Assembly (NCBI GenBank): GCA_051647245.1
Contig: JBOFDS010000012.1
Coordinates: forward strand, 1-64,000
Reading direction: 5' to 3'
DNA: 64,000 bases
Source: Brevinema_A sp051647245
GTDB taxonomy: Bacteria; Spirochaetota; Brevinematia; Brevinematales; Brevinemataceae
The first letter of the stretch is position 1. Each line of letters begins with the position of its first letter. The notes beneath the pieces were generated by a model. It was not told where the DNA came from. It did not search any database and saw only the letters and a program-made list of their open reading frames with translations. The position numbers were made by a program, and so were the translations under genes. Below, one piece after another: positions 33,874-43,116 of this stretch.

Positions 33874-34822
33874 AATTTTCTCTAAACACTCTCCCGACCC
33901 TAAAGAAATCAGAGCTGCCATCACCGATACCTTAATCGATGCCGCAAAAACTAACTCCAAAATCATGGTGGTTGATGCAGATCTCATGTCTTCTAGTGGT
34001 TTTGTGAAATTTCAAAAAACATATCCAGATAGAGCTTTGAATTTTGGTATTATGGAAGCTCATATGACAGGCGCTGCAGCAGGTCTTTCGATCAGTGGGA
34101 TGATGCCTTTTATTCACAGTTTTGCTCCTTTTGCGTCTCGTCGTATCTTTGATCAGGCAGTTGTTTCTTGTGCTTATGCAAACAATCCTATCACTATCGT
34201 TGCCACAGATCCTGGTATCAACGCAGCTATGAACGGTGGTACTCATACAACTTTTGAAGATGTTGCTATGTTCCGTGCCGTTGCTAACACAAAAATCTAC
34301 GAACCTTCTGACTCCGTACAAGCTGAGTGGATCATCAAAAATCGTATCGCTCACCCTGAAGGGCTTTGTTATATCAGAGCTGCCCGTCGTGGGATCAAAC
34401 AAATCTACGAAGCAGGATCAACTTTTACTCCTGGTGTATTCCCTGTCGTACGCGAGGGACAAGATGTAACTATCTTCACCACAGGTATTCTTGTGTCTCA
34501 AGCAATCGATGCAGCAGAATTACTTGAGAAAGATGGAATTTCCGTACGTATTTTAGATGCGTTTAGCCTCTCTGAAATGGATATTGATGCTATTGTCAAG
34601 GCAGCGAAAGAGACTTCTTGTCTTGTAGCTATCGACAATCACAACGTCAATGGAGGGCTTGCTTCTGCTATTGCCGATGTTTTAGTAGAACATCACCCTG
34701 CAAAGCTTCATCGCTTAGGAATGACCACTTTCAGTCAAGTTGGTTCTTTGAATTTTCTCTTGGATCATTTTGGATTGTCAGGAGAAAAAATCGCTCAAAA
34801 GGTCAAATCCTTCCTCAAATAA
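33863..34822 (+). CDS. transketolase, C-terminal subunit
   Basis: The 319-residue protein contains the pyrimidine-binding domain with catalytic Glu65 (FGIMEAHMTGAAAG), then the transketolase C-terminal domain (GILVSQAIDAAELL, then DNHNVNGGLASAI). It completes the split transketolase with the gene just upstream. A strong AAAGGAG site sits inside the end of that gene, so translation is coupled. A DXP-synthase-like split pair is an alternative reading but less likely given the lengths. Confidence 0.92.
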   Translation: MSYKIFSKHSPDPKEIRAAITDTLIDAAKTNSKIMVVDADLMSSSGFVKFQKTYPDRALNFGIMEAHMTGAAAGLSISGMMPFIHSFAPFASRRIFDQAVVSCAYANNPITIVATDPGINAAMNGGTHTTFEDVAMFRAVANTKIYEPSDSVQAEWIIKNRIAHPEGLCYIRAARRGIKQIYEAGSTFTPGVFPVVREGQDVTIFTTGILVSQAIDAAELLEKDGISVRILDAFSLSEMDIDAIVKAAKETSCLVAIDNHNVNGGLASAIADVLVEHHPAKLHRLGMTTFSQVGSLNFLLDHFGLSGEKIAQKVKSFLK

Positions 34823-34837
34823 TCATCAATCACAAAC

Positions 34838-34870
34838 AAAAATCCCCATCGTAAAGACGGGGATTTTTTA
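34838..34870 (+). terminator. terminator of the transketolase operon
   Basis: The arms AAAAATCCCC and GGGGATTTTT and a T-run follow the stop by about 16 nt. Confidence 0.85.
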
Positions 34871-34880
34871 GTAAATTAAT

Positions 34881-34908
34881 TTGCAAATATTTTTTACTAT
34901 GTTATAAT
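34881..34908 (+). promoter_or_regulatory. promoter of murP-murQ
   Basis: TTGCAA (34881-34886), a 16-nt spacer and TATAAT (34903-34908) lie 47 nt before murP. Confidence 0.65.
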
Positions 34909-34955
34909 AGCAAAATAGTATTCTTAAATAAAATTGAAGTTAAAAGGAGAAATTC

Positions 34956-36311
34956 ATGAAAGTGAACTTTCAAAAACTAGCGGACTCGATCCTCGAGCTA
35001 GTTGGTGGCAAAGAAAATATTATTTCTGCCGTAAACTGTATGACTCGTGTTAGATTGAGCCTTAAAAACATTGAAAACGCAGATCTCGAAGCTCTAAAGG
35101 ATCTTGAGGGTGTAATTGGTATCTTACAGGAAGACGGACTCTTGCAAGTCGTTGTAGGTCCTGGTTCTGCTCAAAAAGTACGTGAATTAATGGAAAATCA
35201 ACTATCCCTTAAAGACGCTGAAAGCATGAAAAACGAGGCAAAAGCCAAATACGGTACCAGCCTCGGAGCATCATTAAAGGTGTTGAGTAATATTTTTGTT
35301 CCTGTGGTGCCTGGATTTATCGCAGGTGGACTATTACTTGGAATCGCAAACATCTTCAAAAGTCCTCTTCTCGCAGGTCATATCGGTGAACAATTCCCAA
35401 ATATTGTCAAACTTCTCGCTCTCATGGGAGGAGCTGTATTCTTTTATATGAATGCAATGATAGGTGCAAATACCGCTAAAGAATCTGGTGGAACACCTGT
35501 CATGGGGCTTATCATGGCTGCAATTCTTTCTCATCCCGACCTTAATAACATTTCTCTTTTAGGAATTCAGTTTGTAGCGGGACGTGGCGGGATCTTTGCG
35601 ATCTTAATGGCAGCATATTTCGTATCAAAAGTAGAAATCTTTATCAGAAAGCGTATGCCAAACTCCTTAGATATTTTCTTTACTCCTATCGTGTCCCTTC
35701 TTCTTAGCACCCCCATTGTACTTTTAGTTATTCAACCTATTGGTGGGATGATGTCTTCAGGCATTGGATTTGGTGCGACAGCCTTGCTGGAAAATGGAGG
35801 CTTCTTCTCTGGATTTATTCTTGGCGGAGCATTCTTACCTCTTGTTATGACAGGAATCCATCAAGGTCTTCTTCCTATTATGACAGATATGCTCAATACC
35901 TATGGCGTAAATAGTCTTCTTCCTGTGCTCGCAATGGCTGGTGCTGGACAAGTTGGCGCAGCTTTTGCCGTCTTACTAAAAACCAAAAATACCAAAATCA
36001 AAGACACCGCTAAAGGAGCCTTAATGCCTGGTGTGCTTGGCGTGGGCGAACCTCTCATCTATGGTGTAACCCTACCCCTTGGGAAGCCGTTTTTATGTGC
36101 TTGTTTTGGTGGAGCTATCGGGGGCGGTGTGATCTCTCTCTTTAAAGTCGGAGCCTTGATTCCAGGAGGACTTTCTGGTGTCTTATTAACCGCTGCTATC
36201 GTTCCAGCTCAAATGGGTGTTTATCTATTTGCTGTGCTTGCGGCTTATCTTGCTGGTTTTGCAGCAACATGGTTTATTGGATTCGAAGATCCAAAAATCG
36301 GAGGAAACTAA
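34956..36311 (+). CDS. murP: PTS EIIBC, N-acetylmuramate type
   Basis: The 451-residue EIIBC has the phospho-Cys28 in an NCMTRVRL context and a glucose-superfamily EIIC containing GVGEPLIYG around 365-373. It imports MurNAc and phosphorylates it to MurNAc-6-phosphate. EIIA is absent, as in E. coli MurP, so a separate glucose-type EIIA is needed. Substrate assignment rests on murQ, which starts at the last base of this gene (TAATG). AGGAG lies about 7 nt before the ATG. Confidence 0.88.
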   Translation: MKVNFQKLADSILELVGGKENIISAVNCMTRVRLSLKNIENADLEALKDLEGVIGILQEDGLLQVVVGPGSAQKVRELMENQLSLKDAESMKNEAKAKYGTSLGASLKVLSNIFVPVVPGFIAGGLLLGIANIFKSPLLAGHIGEQFPNIVKLLALMGGAVFFYMNAMIGANTAKESGGTPVMGLIMAAILSHPDLNNISLLGIQFVAGRGGIFAILMAAYFVSKVEIFIRKRMPNSLDIFFTPIVSLLLSTPIVLLVIQPIGGMMSSGIGFGATALLENGGFFSGFILGGAFLPLVMTGIHQGLLPIMTDMLNTYGVNSLLPVLAMAGAGQVGAAFAVLLKTKNTKIKDTAKGALMPGVLGVGEPLIYGVTLPLGKPFLCACFGGAIGGGVISLFKVGALIPGGLSGVLLTAAIVPAQMGVYLFAVLAAYLAGFAATWFIGFEDPKIGGN

Positions 36312-37210
36312 TGATTAATCTTAATTCAATCCCAACAGAACAACGCAATCCTAATAGTTTGATGCTTGATACCTTGAGTACCTTAGAGATTGTCAAAACA
36401 ATCAACGAAGAGGACAAAAAAGTCCCTCTCGCTATTGAAAAAATTCTTCCGCAAATCGCCGAAGTCGCAGAACATATCGCCGAAGCCTTTCGTCAAGGTG
36501 GACGTCTTGTCTACGTCGGTGCCGGCACGAGTGGTCGTCTTGGAGTACTTGATGCGAGCGAGTGCCCCCCAACTTTCGGAGCTGATCCAAAAATGGTAGT
36601 TGGTTTGATCGCTGGTGGTGACAGGGCTCTTCGTCATCCTATTGAAGGTGCTGAAGACGATAAAGAGCAAGGGAAAAAAGATCTTAAAGAGATCAATTTT
36701 TCTGCTAAGGACGTTCTCGTCGGGATCGGCGCTAGTGGGCGTACTCCTTATGTGATCGGCGCTTTGGAATACGCAAATGAGCTCGGCGCTTTCACTGCTG
36801 GGATTTCTTCTTCGTCTGAGAGTCCTATTTCACAGGCAAGCAAGGTCGCTCTTCCAACAGAAACAGGTGCAGAAGTTTTAACAGGATCTACTAGAATGAA
36901 ATCCGGTACAGCTCAGAAACTTGTCTTAAATATGCTCACCACAACAGGAATGATCTTGATCGGCAAAGTCTATGGCAACCTCATGGTCGATGTTCAAGCA
37001 AGCAATGCAAAACTCGTCGAACGCCAAATCAAAATCGTCATGGATGCTACAGAATGTGATAGAGAAACTGCTCAAAAAGCTCTTGAAGCTTGTGAACGTA
37101 GCTGTAAAATTGCTATCGTACATATCTTGACGGGAACTTCTCCAGAAGAATCTAGGCTCAAAATTGAAAACGCAAATGGCTTCCTACGCGGAGCTTTGTC
37201 CACAAAATAA
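36311..37210 (+). CDS. murQ: N-acetylmuramic acid 6-phosphate etherase
   Basis: The 299-residue cytoplasmic SIS-domain enzyme removes the lactyl ether from MurNAc-6-phosphate, giving GlcNAc-6-phosphate and D-lactate. GAGTSGRLG at 70-78, the catalytic Glu84 in DASECPPTFG and LTGSTRMKSGTAQK are intact. A longer frame starts at 36269 inside murP, but ATG 36311 has GGAGG 6 nt upstream and matches the family start (LNSIPTEQRNPNS). It is second in the murP-murQ operon. Confidence 0.95.
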   Translation: MINLNSIPTEQRNPNSLMLDTLSTLEIVKTINEEDKKVPLAIEKILPQIAEVAEHIAEAFRQGGRLVYVGAGTSGRLGVLDASECPPTFGADPKMVVGLIAGGDRALRHPIEGAEDDKEQGKKDLKEINFSAKDVLVGIGASGRTPYVIGALEYANELGAFTAGISSSSESPISQASKVALPTETGAEVLTGSTRMKSGTAQKLVLNMLTTTGMILIGKVYGNLMVDVQASNAKLVERQIKIVMDATECDRETAQKALEACERSCKIAIVHILTGTSPEESRLKIENANGFLRGALSTK

Positions 37211-37213
37211 ATC

Positions 37214-37243
37214 AAAACCCCCTCATCTTAGAGGGGGTTTTTG
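37214..37243 (+). terminator. terminator of murPQ
   Basis: The arms AAAACCCCCTC and GAGGGGGTTTT and T-run begin 4 nt after the murQ stop. Confidence 0.85.
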
Positions 37244-37293
37244 TTGCAGTTTAAAAAGAAAGATGCTATAATTTTGAACAAGACGAGGTCATC

Positions 37294-37947
37294 ATGAAAT
37301 CACAAATCCAAAATTTATTCCGTGCCCATGCCAACACAGAGGCTGCTCTGTGGAGTGCGAAATATATGAAAAATCAGTTTGCTTTTTACGGAGTAATCCA
37401 CCCCACTCGACGAAAAATCCTGAAAGAAATCTTCGTTCAAAGTAAAAAACTCCCTATGGATGAACTATTAGGATTGATTTTTGAATTATCTAAAGGAGAG
37501 TATCGCGAGGAATTTTACACCGCCATTGATCTTATTACTCAAAATGTAAAGCGTTTCTCATACGAAGAATTTCAAAAATTGTACCCATTAATAGAGCTGA
37601 ATCCTTGGTGGGACAGTGTTGATTCCTTGCAAAAACCATTCTCTATGTGGATCAAAAACAATCCCGATAAGCTTGAAGAAATAACAAATTTTTGGAACGA
37701 AAAAGACTTATTTTGGTACAAAAGAATTGCCATGATTATCCAGCTCCACTGGAAATTAGATACAAAAACAGAAATCTTGAAATCCTTGATTTTAGCAAAT
37801 AAGCATATCGATGAGTTTTTCATCCAAAAAGCCATAGGCTGGAGTCTTCGAGACTACGGTAAACACAACCCTCAATGGGTACGTGAGTTTTTGAATGAAT
37901 ATGAGTTTTCAAAACTTGCAACAAGAGAGGCAAGTAAATATCTTTAA
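37294..37947 (+). CDS. AlkD-like DNA alkylation repair protein
   Basis: The 217-residue all-helical HEAT-like protein has the AlkD hallmarks: a WWDSVDSL segment near 109-116 and the C-terminal signature FIQKAIGWSLRDYGKHNP, then REASKYL. AlkD-family glycosylases remove 3- and 7-alkylpurines from DNA without base flipping. The length fits the family. A weak GAGG-like site precedes the ATG, and the gene is followed directly by its own terminator. Confidence 0.87.
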   Translation: MKSQIQNLFRAHANTEAALWSAKYMKNQFAFYGVIHPTRRKILKEIFVQSKKLPMDELLGLIFELSKGEYREEFYTAIDLITQNVKRFSYEEFQKLYPLIELNPWWDSVDSLQKPFSMWIKNNPDKLEEITNFWNEKDLFWYKRIAMIIQLHWKLDTKTEILKSLILANKHIDEFFIQKAIGWSLRDYGKHNPQWVREFLNEYEFSKLATREASKYL

Positions 37948-37952
37948 ACAGA

Positions 37953-37981
37953 AAAAAGAGTACCTAAGGGTACTCTTTTTG
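37953..37981. terminator. terminator, probably bidirectional
   Basis: The arms AAAAGAGTACC and GGGTACTCTTTT with a short loop lie between the converging AlkD-like gene and barrel gene. Confidence 0.85.
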
Positions 37982-37995
37982 TATATTTTCAAATT

Positions 37996-38955
37996 TTAGA
38001 AACGTCCACCAATTTCGAGGTTTAGACCATTGACATCAGGACTTCCGACGTATTCAATACCAATAGAAAACTCACGGATTGGAGTAAATTGCATTCCAAC
38101 CATAAAGTTCACAGGAAACTTGTCAAGACCAACATGGAAAGACTTCACAAGACCACCTGTAGAAGCACTTAAGTCTGCTCCTTTTGTTGCACCAAATAAT
38201 TCAACATATTGAACACCTGTGAAAACATTAAAGATCCCTTTATATTGGTAACCAATACGCGGAGCAACGTACATAATAGGCTTTTCCACAAAGCCTTTCA
38301 CATTATTAATATTATCATCTAAGCGTACATAACCACCTGAAAGCATAAAGGAAAGAAAGAATCCCTTATAACCAAACATAAGGTTCATTCCACCCATACC
38401 AACAAAACCTTCAAGAGAATTGACAACGTCAAAACCAATATTAAGATTGTTAATAGTACCTGATATTATATTACCACCAATCGAACCATCAGAAGTAGCT
38501 CTCAATCCATCAATTGTTGTTACTTGATCCATTTTTAAATACGCAGCAAGCCCAAAAATCTGCAAAAATGGAAGCAACATCACGTCAACTTTCGCACCAA
38601 TCGCATGACTTTCAACAGACACAAAACCTCTATTCATACCGATAGATCCAATTCCAAGCGCTGAACCTGCAGGCCCAGGCTCACCTGTAAAGCTTTTAAT
38701 AGCGTAGGACTCAGAGGTGTAGTTGTAAATAAAAGAAATACCAATAGGGTTTGGGAACATCCCTGTAGGGATACGGAATTGTTTTTGTAATAGTGGTAAT
38801 ACTTGAGCCGTACGTGTCGGTTTTGTATCTAAAAGAAAGCGTGAAGGCATCACGGGCACTTCTGCATCTGATAAATTTACTTTTGATTGTGCATGAGTAT
38901 CAACTTGTAAAGAAGCAAATACCATGCTGGCTAAAAGAACTAGTCTTTTTGTCAT
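37996..38955 (-). CDS. putative outer-membrane protein
   Basis: The 319-residue protein has a signal peptide (MTKRLVLLASMVFASL, cleavage near THAQ). A run of amphipathic beta-type segments follows (GIEYVG, GVQYVEL, FMLSGGYVRLD), ending IGGRF with a C-terminal Phe, as expected for a barrel. I cannot name the family. GGAG lies 6 nt before the ATG. It is monocistronic, from a strong promoter 115 nt upstream. The leader carries a homopolymer of ten A (coding strand). Confidence 0.65.
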   Translation of the reverse strand: MTKRLVLLASMVFASLQVDTHAQSKVNLSDAEVPVMPSRFLLDTKPTRTAQVLPLLQKQFRIPTGMFPNPIGISFIYNYTSESYAIKSFTGEPGPAGSALGIGSIGMNRGFVSVESHAIGAKVDVMLLPFLQIFGLAAYLKMDQVTTIDGLRATSDGSIGGNIISGTINNLNIGFDVVNSLEGFVGMGGMNLMFGYKGFFLSFMLSGGYVRLDDNINNVKGFVEKPIMYVAPRIGYQYKGIFNVFTGVQYVELFGATKGADLSASTGGLVKSFHVGLDKFPVNFMVGMQFTPIREFSIGIEYVGSPDVNGLNLEIGGRF

Positions 38956-38987
38956 AGGGTCTCCTATAGGATAGGTCTACTATTCTG

Positions 38988-38997
38988 TTTTTTTTTT
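38988..38997 (-). repeat. A10 homopolymer in a 5' leader
   Basis: Ten consecutive T on the plus strand (A10 in the transcript) sit 33 nt upstream of the barrel gene start and downstream of its promoter. Confidence 0.8.
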
Positions 38998-39070
38998 ACA
39001 TTCTAAATAAGTGTGAAAACGATAAAAACATATAAATTAACTGGTTCAATATTTTGTGATATAGACGCTA

Positions 39071-39099
39071 ATTATATCATATTAAACAAGGTCTGTCAA
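39071..39099 (-). promoter_or_regulatory. promoter of the barrel gene at 38.0-39.0 kb
   Basis: TTGACA (39099-39094), a 17-nt spacer and TATAAT (39076-39071) form a perfect consensus promoter. Confidence 0.85.
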
Positions 39100-39148
39100 A
39101 TATTATCGGATTTTGATTGAAAAAATAAAGCTTTAAACAAATTTAGTA

Positions 39149-39176
39149 TTGATTAAAAAAAATAGTGGGTTATAAT
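39149..39176 (+). promoter_or_regulatory. promoter of the EIIC-GH1 operon
   Basis: TTGATT (39149-39154), a 16-nt spacer and TATAAT (39171-39176) lie 42 nt before the EIIC start. Confidence 0.65.
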
Positions 39177-39218
39177 AAATTATATCAACAAATTGAGACT
39201 CAGCATAGGAGGTAAGCC

Positions 39219-40502
39219 ATGAGCTTTAACAGTTTTATGACAGAAAAAATTGCACCAATCATGTCTAAAATTGCTCAACAAAGACATTTGTTAGCAGTGA
39301 GAGATGGTGTGGTGATGAACTTGGTGCCAGGTATGATCGGATCATTATTCTTATTGATTGCCGCTCTACCAATTCCAGGTTACGTACCATTCATCCAAAG
39401 TATCGGATTATTCGATGCCTTATTACTACCAATTGGAGCAACTTTAGATCTTATGGGGATCACTGCAGCCATCGCAATTGCGTATCGTTTGGCAGAATCT
39501 TATAAGGTAGATCCGCTTTCTGCAGGGATCATTTCTTTATTATGTTTCTTCTTGCTAACACCTTACAAACTCTCTCATGAATTGGTAGAAGGTGGTATCA
39601 ATGGTGTAATGCCTATCATGTACCTCGGTTCAAGAGGCCTTTTCACAGCATTGATCGTAGGTCTTTTATCTGCAGAAGTATACTCACGCATCACCTTAGC
39701 AAAATTGACAATTAATATGCCTGAAGGTGTACCACCTGCCGTAGCAAAATCTTTCTCCGCATTAATTCCTGGTGGATTGACTATTATTATATTCTGGATT
39801 GTCCGTCTATTAATCGACGCAAGCGCATTTGAAAATGTACACTCTATCGTTGCTGATTTCGTCGCAACACCATTAACACATGTTGCTGGAAACCTTGGTG
39901 GGGCTATTCTTTTTATGTTCTTAGTTCATTTCTTCTGGTTCTTCGGAATTCATGGTCACTTGGTAATCGGAACAGTATTGGACCCTGTATTTATGGTTCT
40001 CCAAGATCAAAATAGAATGGCTTTCCAAGCTGGACTCGAAGTGCCAAACATCTTCACAAGACTTTGGTTCGATCTCTATGTTACTCTAGGTGGCTCTGGA
40101 GCTTCCTTAGCAGTGGTGCTTGCTTTAGTATTGTTTGCAAAAAGTAAACATCTCAATAACGTCGGTAAATTATCTTTAGCTCCAGGTATCTTCAATATCA
40201 ACGAGCCATTTATCTTTGGATTGCCAGTTGTTTTCAATCCAATGATCTTTATTCCTTGGTTAATTGTTCCTGTGATGAACATCCTCACCGCTTATTTTGC
40301 TACAATTATCGGCTTCTTACCAAAACACAACGGAATCATCATTCCTTGGACAACACCTATCTTTATCTCTGGTGCTATTGCCGCTGGATGGAGAGGCGTC
40401 GTCATGCAAGCTATCAATCTACTTCTTTCTGCAATCGTATGGTTCGCGTTCATGAAGCGAATAGATAATATGGAATATCAAAAAGAATTAGAAAAAATTT
40501 AA
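39219..40502 (+). CDS. PTS EIIC, lactose/cellobiose family
   Basis: The 427-residue membrane protein of the CelB/LicC/LacE type has about ten helices and the family patterns FWFFGIHGHLVIG (about 242-254) and FNINEPFIFGLPVVFNP (about 326-342). It carries a beta-glucoside or chitobiose-type disaccharide through the inner membrane while EIIB phosphorylates it. No EIIA or EIIB gene is nearby; candidates lie 19-21 kb away at 58.9-60.8 kb. An AGGAGGT site precedes the ATG. It is co-transcribed with the GH1 gene. Confidence 0.9.
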   Translation: MSFNSFMTEKIAPIMSKIAQQRHLLAVRDGVVMNLVPGMIGSLFLLIAALPIPGYVPFIQSIGLFDALLLPIGATLDLMGITAAIAIAYRLAESYKVDPLSAGIISLLCFFLLTPYKLSHELVEGGINGVMPIMYLGSRGLFTALIVGLLSAEVYSRITLAKLTINMPEGVPPAVAKSFSALIPGGLTIIIFWIVRLLIDASAFENVHSIVADFVATPLTHVAGNLGGAILFMFLVHFFWFFGIHGHLVIGTVLDPVFMVLQDQNRMAFQAGLEVPNIFTRLWFDLYVTLGGSGASLAVVLALVLFAKSKHLNNVGKLSLAPGIFNINEPFIFGLPVVFNPMIFIPWLIVPVMNILTAYFATIIGFLPKHNGIIIPWTTPIFISGAIAAGWRGVVMQAINLLLSAIVWFAFMKRIDNMEYQKELEKI

Positions 40503-40538
40503 TAAAAATAACCAATAATACGCTTTTAAGGAACAATA

Positions 40539-41930
40539 ATGTTTTACAATTTTCCCAAAGAATTCTGGTGGGGCGCAGCAAGTAGTGGCCCTCAACACGA
40601 AGGTGGAGCAGACCTCGGAGGTCGTGAACCATCCGTGTGGGATGAATATTACAAACAAAGCTCTCATCGCTTTTTTAACGGTGTAGGACCTTCCGTCTGT
40701 GGAGATTTTTATCATAGATTCAAAGAAGATCTCAAACTCTTAAAAGATCTCGGACTAAATTCCTATCGTCCTTCTATTCAATGGTCGCGTTTGCTCCCTT
40801 ATGGTGCAAGCACCCCTAACGAAGAAGGGGTTCGTTTTTATCATGAAGTCATTGACACCATGTTAGAAATGGGAATCACTCCATTTATGAATTTACACCA
40901 CTTTGATCTTCCTTGGTCTTGGCAAGAGAAAGGTGGCTGGGAAAATAGAGATACTATTGCAGGTTACAAAGAATTCGCAGAGACTTGTTTTAAGTTGTAC
41001 GGGGATAAAGTACCTTATTGGTTTACTTTTAATGAGCCTATTGTCGTGCCTTGGATTGCGTATATGGATGACTATATGTATCCTAACGTGATCGACATGC
41101 AAAGAGGTATGACAGTAGCATATCACACAGCTCTTGCTCATGCTGAGGCGGTCAAATCTTATCGTGAACAAAATCTCAATGGAAAGATTGGCATTATTCT
41201 TAATATTTCTCCATCCTACCCTCGTAGTGAGCATCCAGAAGATGTGAAAGCAGCGTATTTGGCAGATTTGTTCCATAATGAATCGTTTAAGCAACCTTCC
41301 TTAACAGGAGAATACTCTGAAGAATTATTGAACTTCATGAAAGAACAAAATATGCCTATCACAACAAAACCAGAAGATAAAGAAACTTTCAAACACGGTA
41401 TTGTCGACGTATTAGGGATCAACTATTACCAACCTCAACGTGTCAAAGCGAAAGAATATCTTGTCAACCCAAAAGCTCCTGTTCGTCCTTCAACTTTCTT
41501 CGACGGATACGAAATGCCAGGACGCAAAATGAACGTCCACCGTGGATGGGAAATCTATCCTAAAGGGATTTACGATTGTTTGACCGATATTCGTGATAAC
41601 TATGGTAATATCGAAACATTCATCAGTGAAAATGGTATGGGCGTAGAAAACGAAGAACGTTTCAGAAACGAAAAAGGCTTTATCGAAGACGACTATAGAA
41701 TTGAATTTATCAAGGATCACCTCTCTCATGTCCACAAGGCCATCGAAGAAGGGTGTAACTGTAGAGGATATCATCTATGGACTCTTGTCGATAACTGGTC
41801 TTGGCAGAACGCTTACAAAAATAGATATGGTTATATTGAGTTACAACTCCACAATAACCTAGAACGTGTCATCAAAAAAAGCGGATACTGGATCAAAACA
41901 GTCACCGAAAATTCAGGTTTTGACTTTTAA
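40539..41930 (+). CDS. GH1 6-phospho-beta-glucosidase
   Basis: The 463-residue cytoplasmic GH1 enzyme has the N-terminal FPKEFWWGAASSGPQHEGG signature, acid/base Glu166 in TFNEP and nucleophile Glu364 in ISENGMG. With the EIIC 36 nt upstream it most likely hydrolyses phosphorylated beta-glucosides such as cellobiose-6-phosphate or an aryl-beta-glucoside. Phospho-beta-galactosidase activity is possible. Length and motifs are complete. Confidence 0.9.
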   Translation: MFYNFPKEFWWGAASSGPQHEGGADLGGREPSVWDEYYKQSSHRFFNGVGPSVCGDFYHRFKEDLKLLKDLGLNSYRPSIQWSRLLPYGASTPNEEGVRFYHEVIDTMLEMGITPFMNLHHFDLPWSWQEKGGWENRDTIAGYKEFAETCFKLYGDKVPYWFTFNEPIVVPWIAYMDDYMYPNVIDMQRGMTVAYHTALAHAEAVKSYREQNLNGKIGIILNISPSYPRSEHPEDVKAAYLADLFHNESFKQPSLTGEYSEELLNFMKEQNMPITTKPEDKETFKHGIVDVLGINYYQPQRVKAKEYLVNPKAPVRPSTFFDGYEMPGRKMNVHRGWEIYPKGIYDCLTDIRDNYGNIETFISENGMGVENEERFRNEKGFIEDDYRIEFIKDHLSHVHKAIEEGCNCRGYHLWTLVDNWSWQNAYKNRYGYIELQLHNNLERVIKKSGYWIKTVTENSGFDF

Positions 41931-41952
41931 AAATTTTAATTAAAAACAAGAA

Positions 41953-41988
41953 GAAAGGGCTCTTATCTTAGGATAAAAGCTCTTTTTT
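41953..41988 (+). terminator. terminator of the EIIC-GH1 operon
   Basis: A stem with one mismatch (GCTCTTATC against GATAAAAGC) is followed by T6, 22 nt after the stop. Confidence 0.65.
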
Positions 41989-42090
41989 GTTTGGAGATAT
42001 TTTTAATAAAATAATATTTATATGATGGGTTTATATTTACATGAAATAGAGTGTTATCAAAACATTTGATTTTATTTTTAGTAAAAACAA

Positions 42091-42120
42091 TTGATTTTTA
42101 TGTCAAAAATATGTTATAAT
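42091..42120 (+). promoter_or_regulatory. promoter of the barrel gene at 42.2-43.0 kb
   Basis: TTGATT (42091-42096), an 18-nt spacer and TATAAT (42115-42120) leave a leader of roughly 100 nt before the start codon. Confidence 0.6.
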
Positions 42121-42229
42121 GGTAGACTTGATGAGAACAAGTTGTTTCAAAATTAGTACATTGAACAATTTTTCTTCAAAAGAATAATTAAAATATATTT
42201 AGTAAATTCTGATTTTGGAGAAAAATCGT

Positions 42230-43039
42230 ATGAAAAAATTATTGTTATTATTTACATTTCTTGTGATCTCAGGACAAACATTTGCTGCTGTTGGCACACA
42301 TAACTTTGTATTCAAAGCATCTGGTCAAGCTTCTATGGGTTATCACAAACCTATCAAAAACGCTGGCACTGCAGGTATTGACGGAAAACCTTACACAGAC
42401 GATGCGTCTATGCTTGGTGGTGGTTTTAATATTGGGCTTGGATACCAATATTATTCTGAAAAAGGAAATACCATCCATGGTGTTGACTTTATGACAACTA
42501 TCGGTATGGCTTATCACGGTATTGCAAATGGTTATTCAGCAAACTTCGTGGGAGCATTCGTAGATAATCAAGCTACTGATGCAAAAAGTTTCACACAAAT
42601 TTACGGAACACTCAGTACCACTTATTCTGTAGGCCGTAAACTTGATTCTGGACGTTTTATGATTGATGCAGTTGGTTTGAATATTGCTCTTGGTGGAACA
42701 TCTGTTAAAATGAAAGAAGATACAGGTAGTCCTTTATTAAACTCTATGCTTGGAATTACAGACACTAGTTATAGAAATTTTGGCTTTGGTAAATATCTAG
42801 GATTAGGCCTTGTCTTACCACTTGGTTTTCAGTATGTTGGAAATAATGGATTTGTATTTGGCGTACGTCACTCTATGACTCTTTTATTCCCTGTGGCTCC
42901 TGATAATATCACATTACTTGGAAACAACACAGAGTCCCACTTCTTAGCTGGTGAAAATGCTAACGGTAATAAAGTTCGTGACTTTGACTATTTTGATTAC
43001 AAAATTGATATTTCCCTCGGCTTCATGATCGGAAAATAA
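42230..43039 (+). CDS. putative outer-membrane protein
   Basis: The 269-residue protein has a signal peptide (KKLLLLFTFLVISGQTFAA). Gly/Tyr/Phe-rich amphipathic strands follow (GGGFNIGLGYQYYSE, GFVFGVRHSMTLLF), suggesting an outer-membrane barrel. The ORF opens at TTG 42215, but that codon overlaps the GGAG site; ATG 42230, 9 nt after GGAG, is the sensible start. It is monocistronic. It resembles no family I can name and is probably a lineage-specific spirochaete surface protein. Confidence 0.65.
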   Translation: MKKLLLLFTFLVISGQTFAAVGTHNFVFKASGQASMGYHKPIKNAGTAGIDGKPYTDDASMLGGGFNIGLGYQYYSEKGNTIHGVDFMTTIGMAYHGIANGYSANFVGAFVDNQATDAKSFTQIYGTLSTTYSVGRKLDSGRFMIDAVGLNIALGGTSVKMKEDTGSPLLNSMLGITDTSYRNFGFGKYLGLGLVLPLGFQYVGNNGFVFGVRHSMTLLFPVAPDNITLLGNNTESHFLAGENANGNKVRDFDYFDYKIDISLGFMIGK

Positions 43040-43084
43040 TTTACCCATAATTTGTAGCGTTATTAATGTTACATTTCCTAAATA

Positions 43085-43116
43085 AAACCCTCTCGTAATG
43101 AGAGGGTTATTTTTTT
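43085..43116. terminator. bidirectional terminator
   Basis: The arms AACCCTCTC and GAGAGGGTT with a 5-nt loop and a T7 run separate two converging genes. Confidence 0.85.

Noticed and set aside
33034..34822. Frameshift splitting transketolase
   Set aside because: The two frames overlap by 11 nt and the second has its own strong ribosome binding site; split transketolases are common, so this is a natural gene pair.
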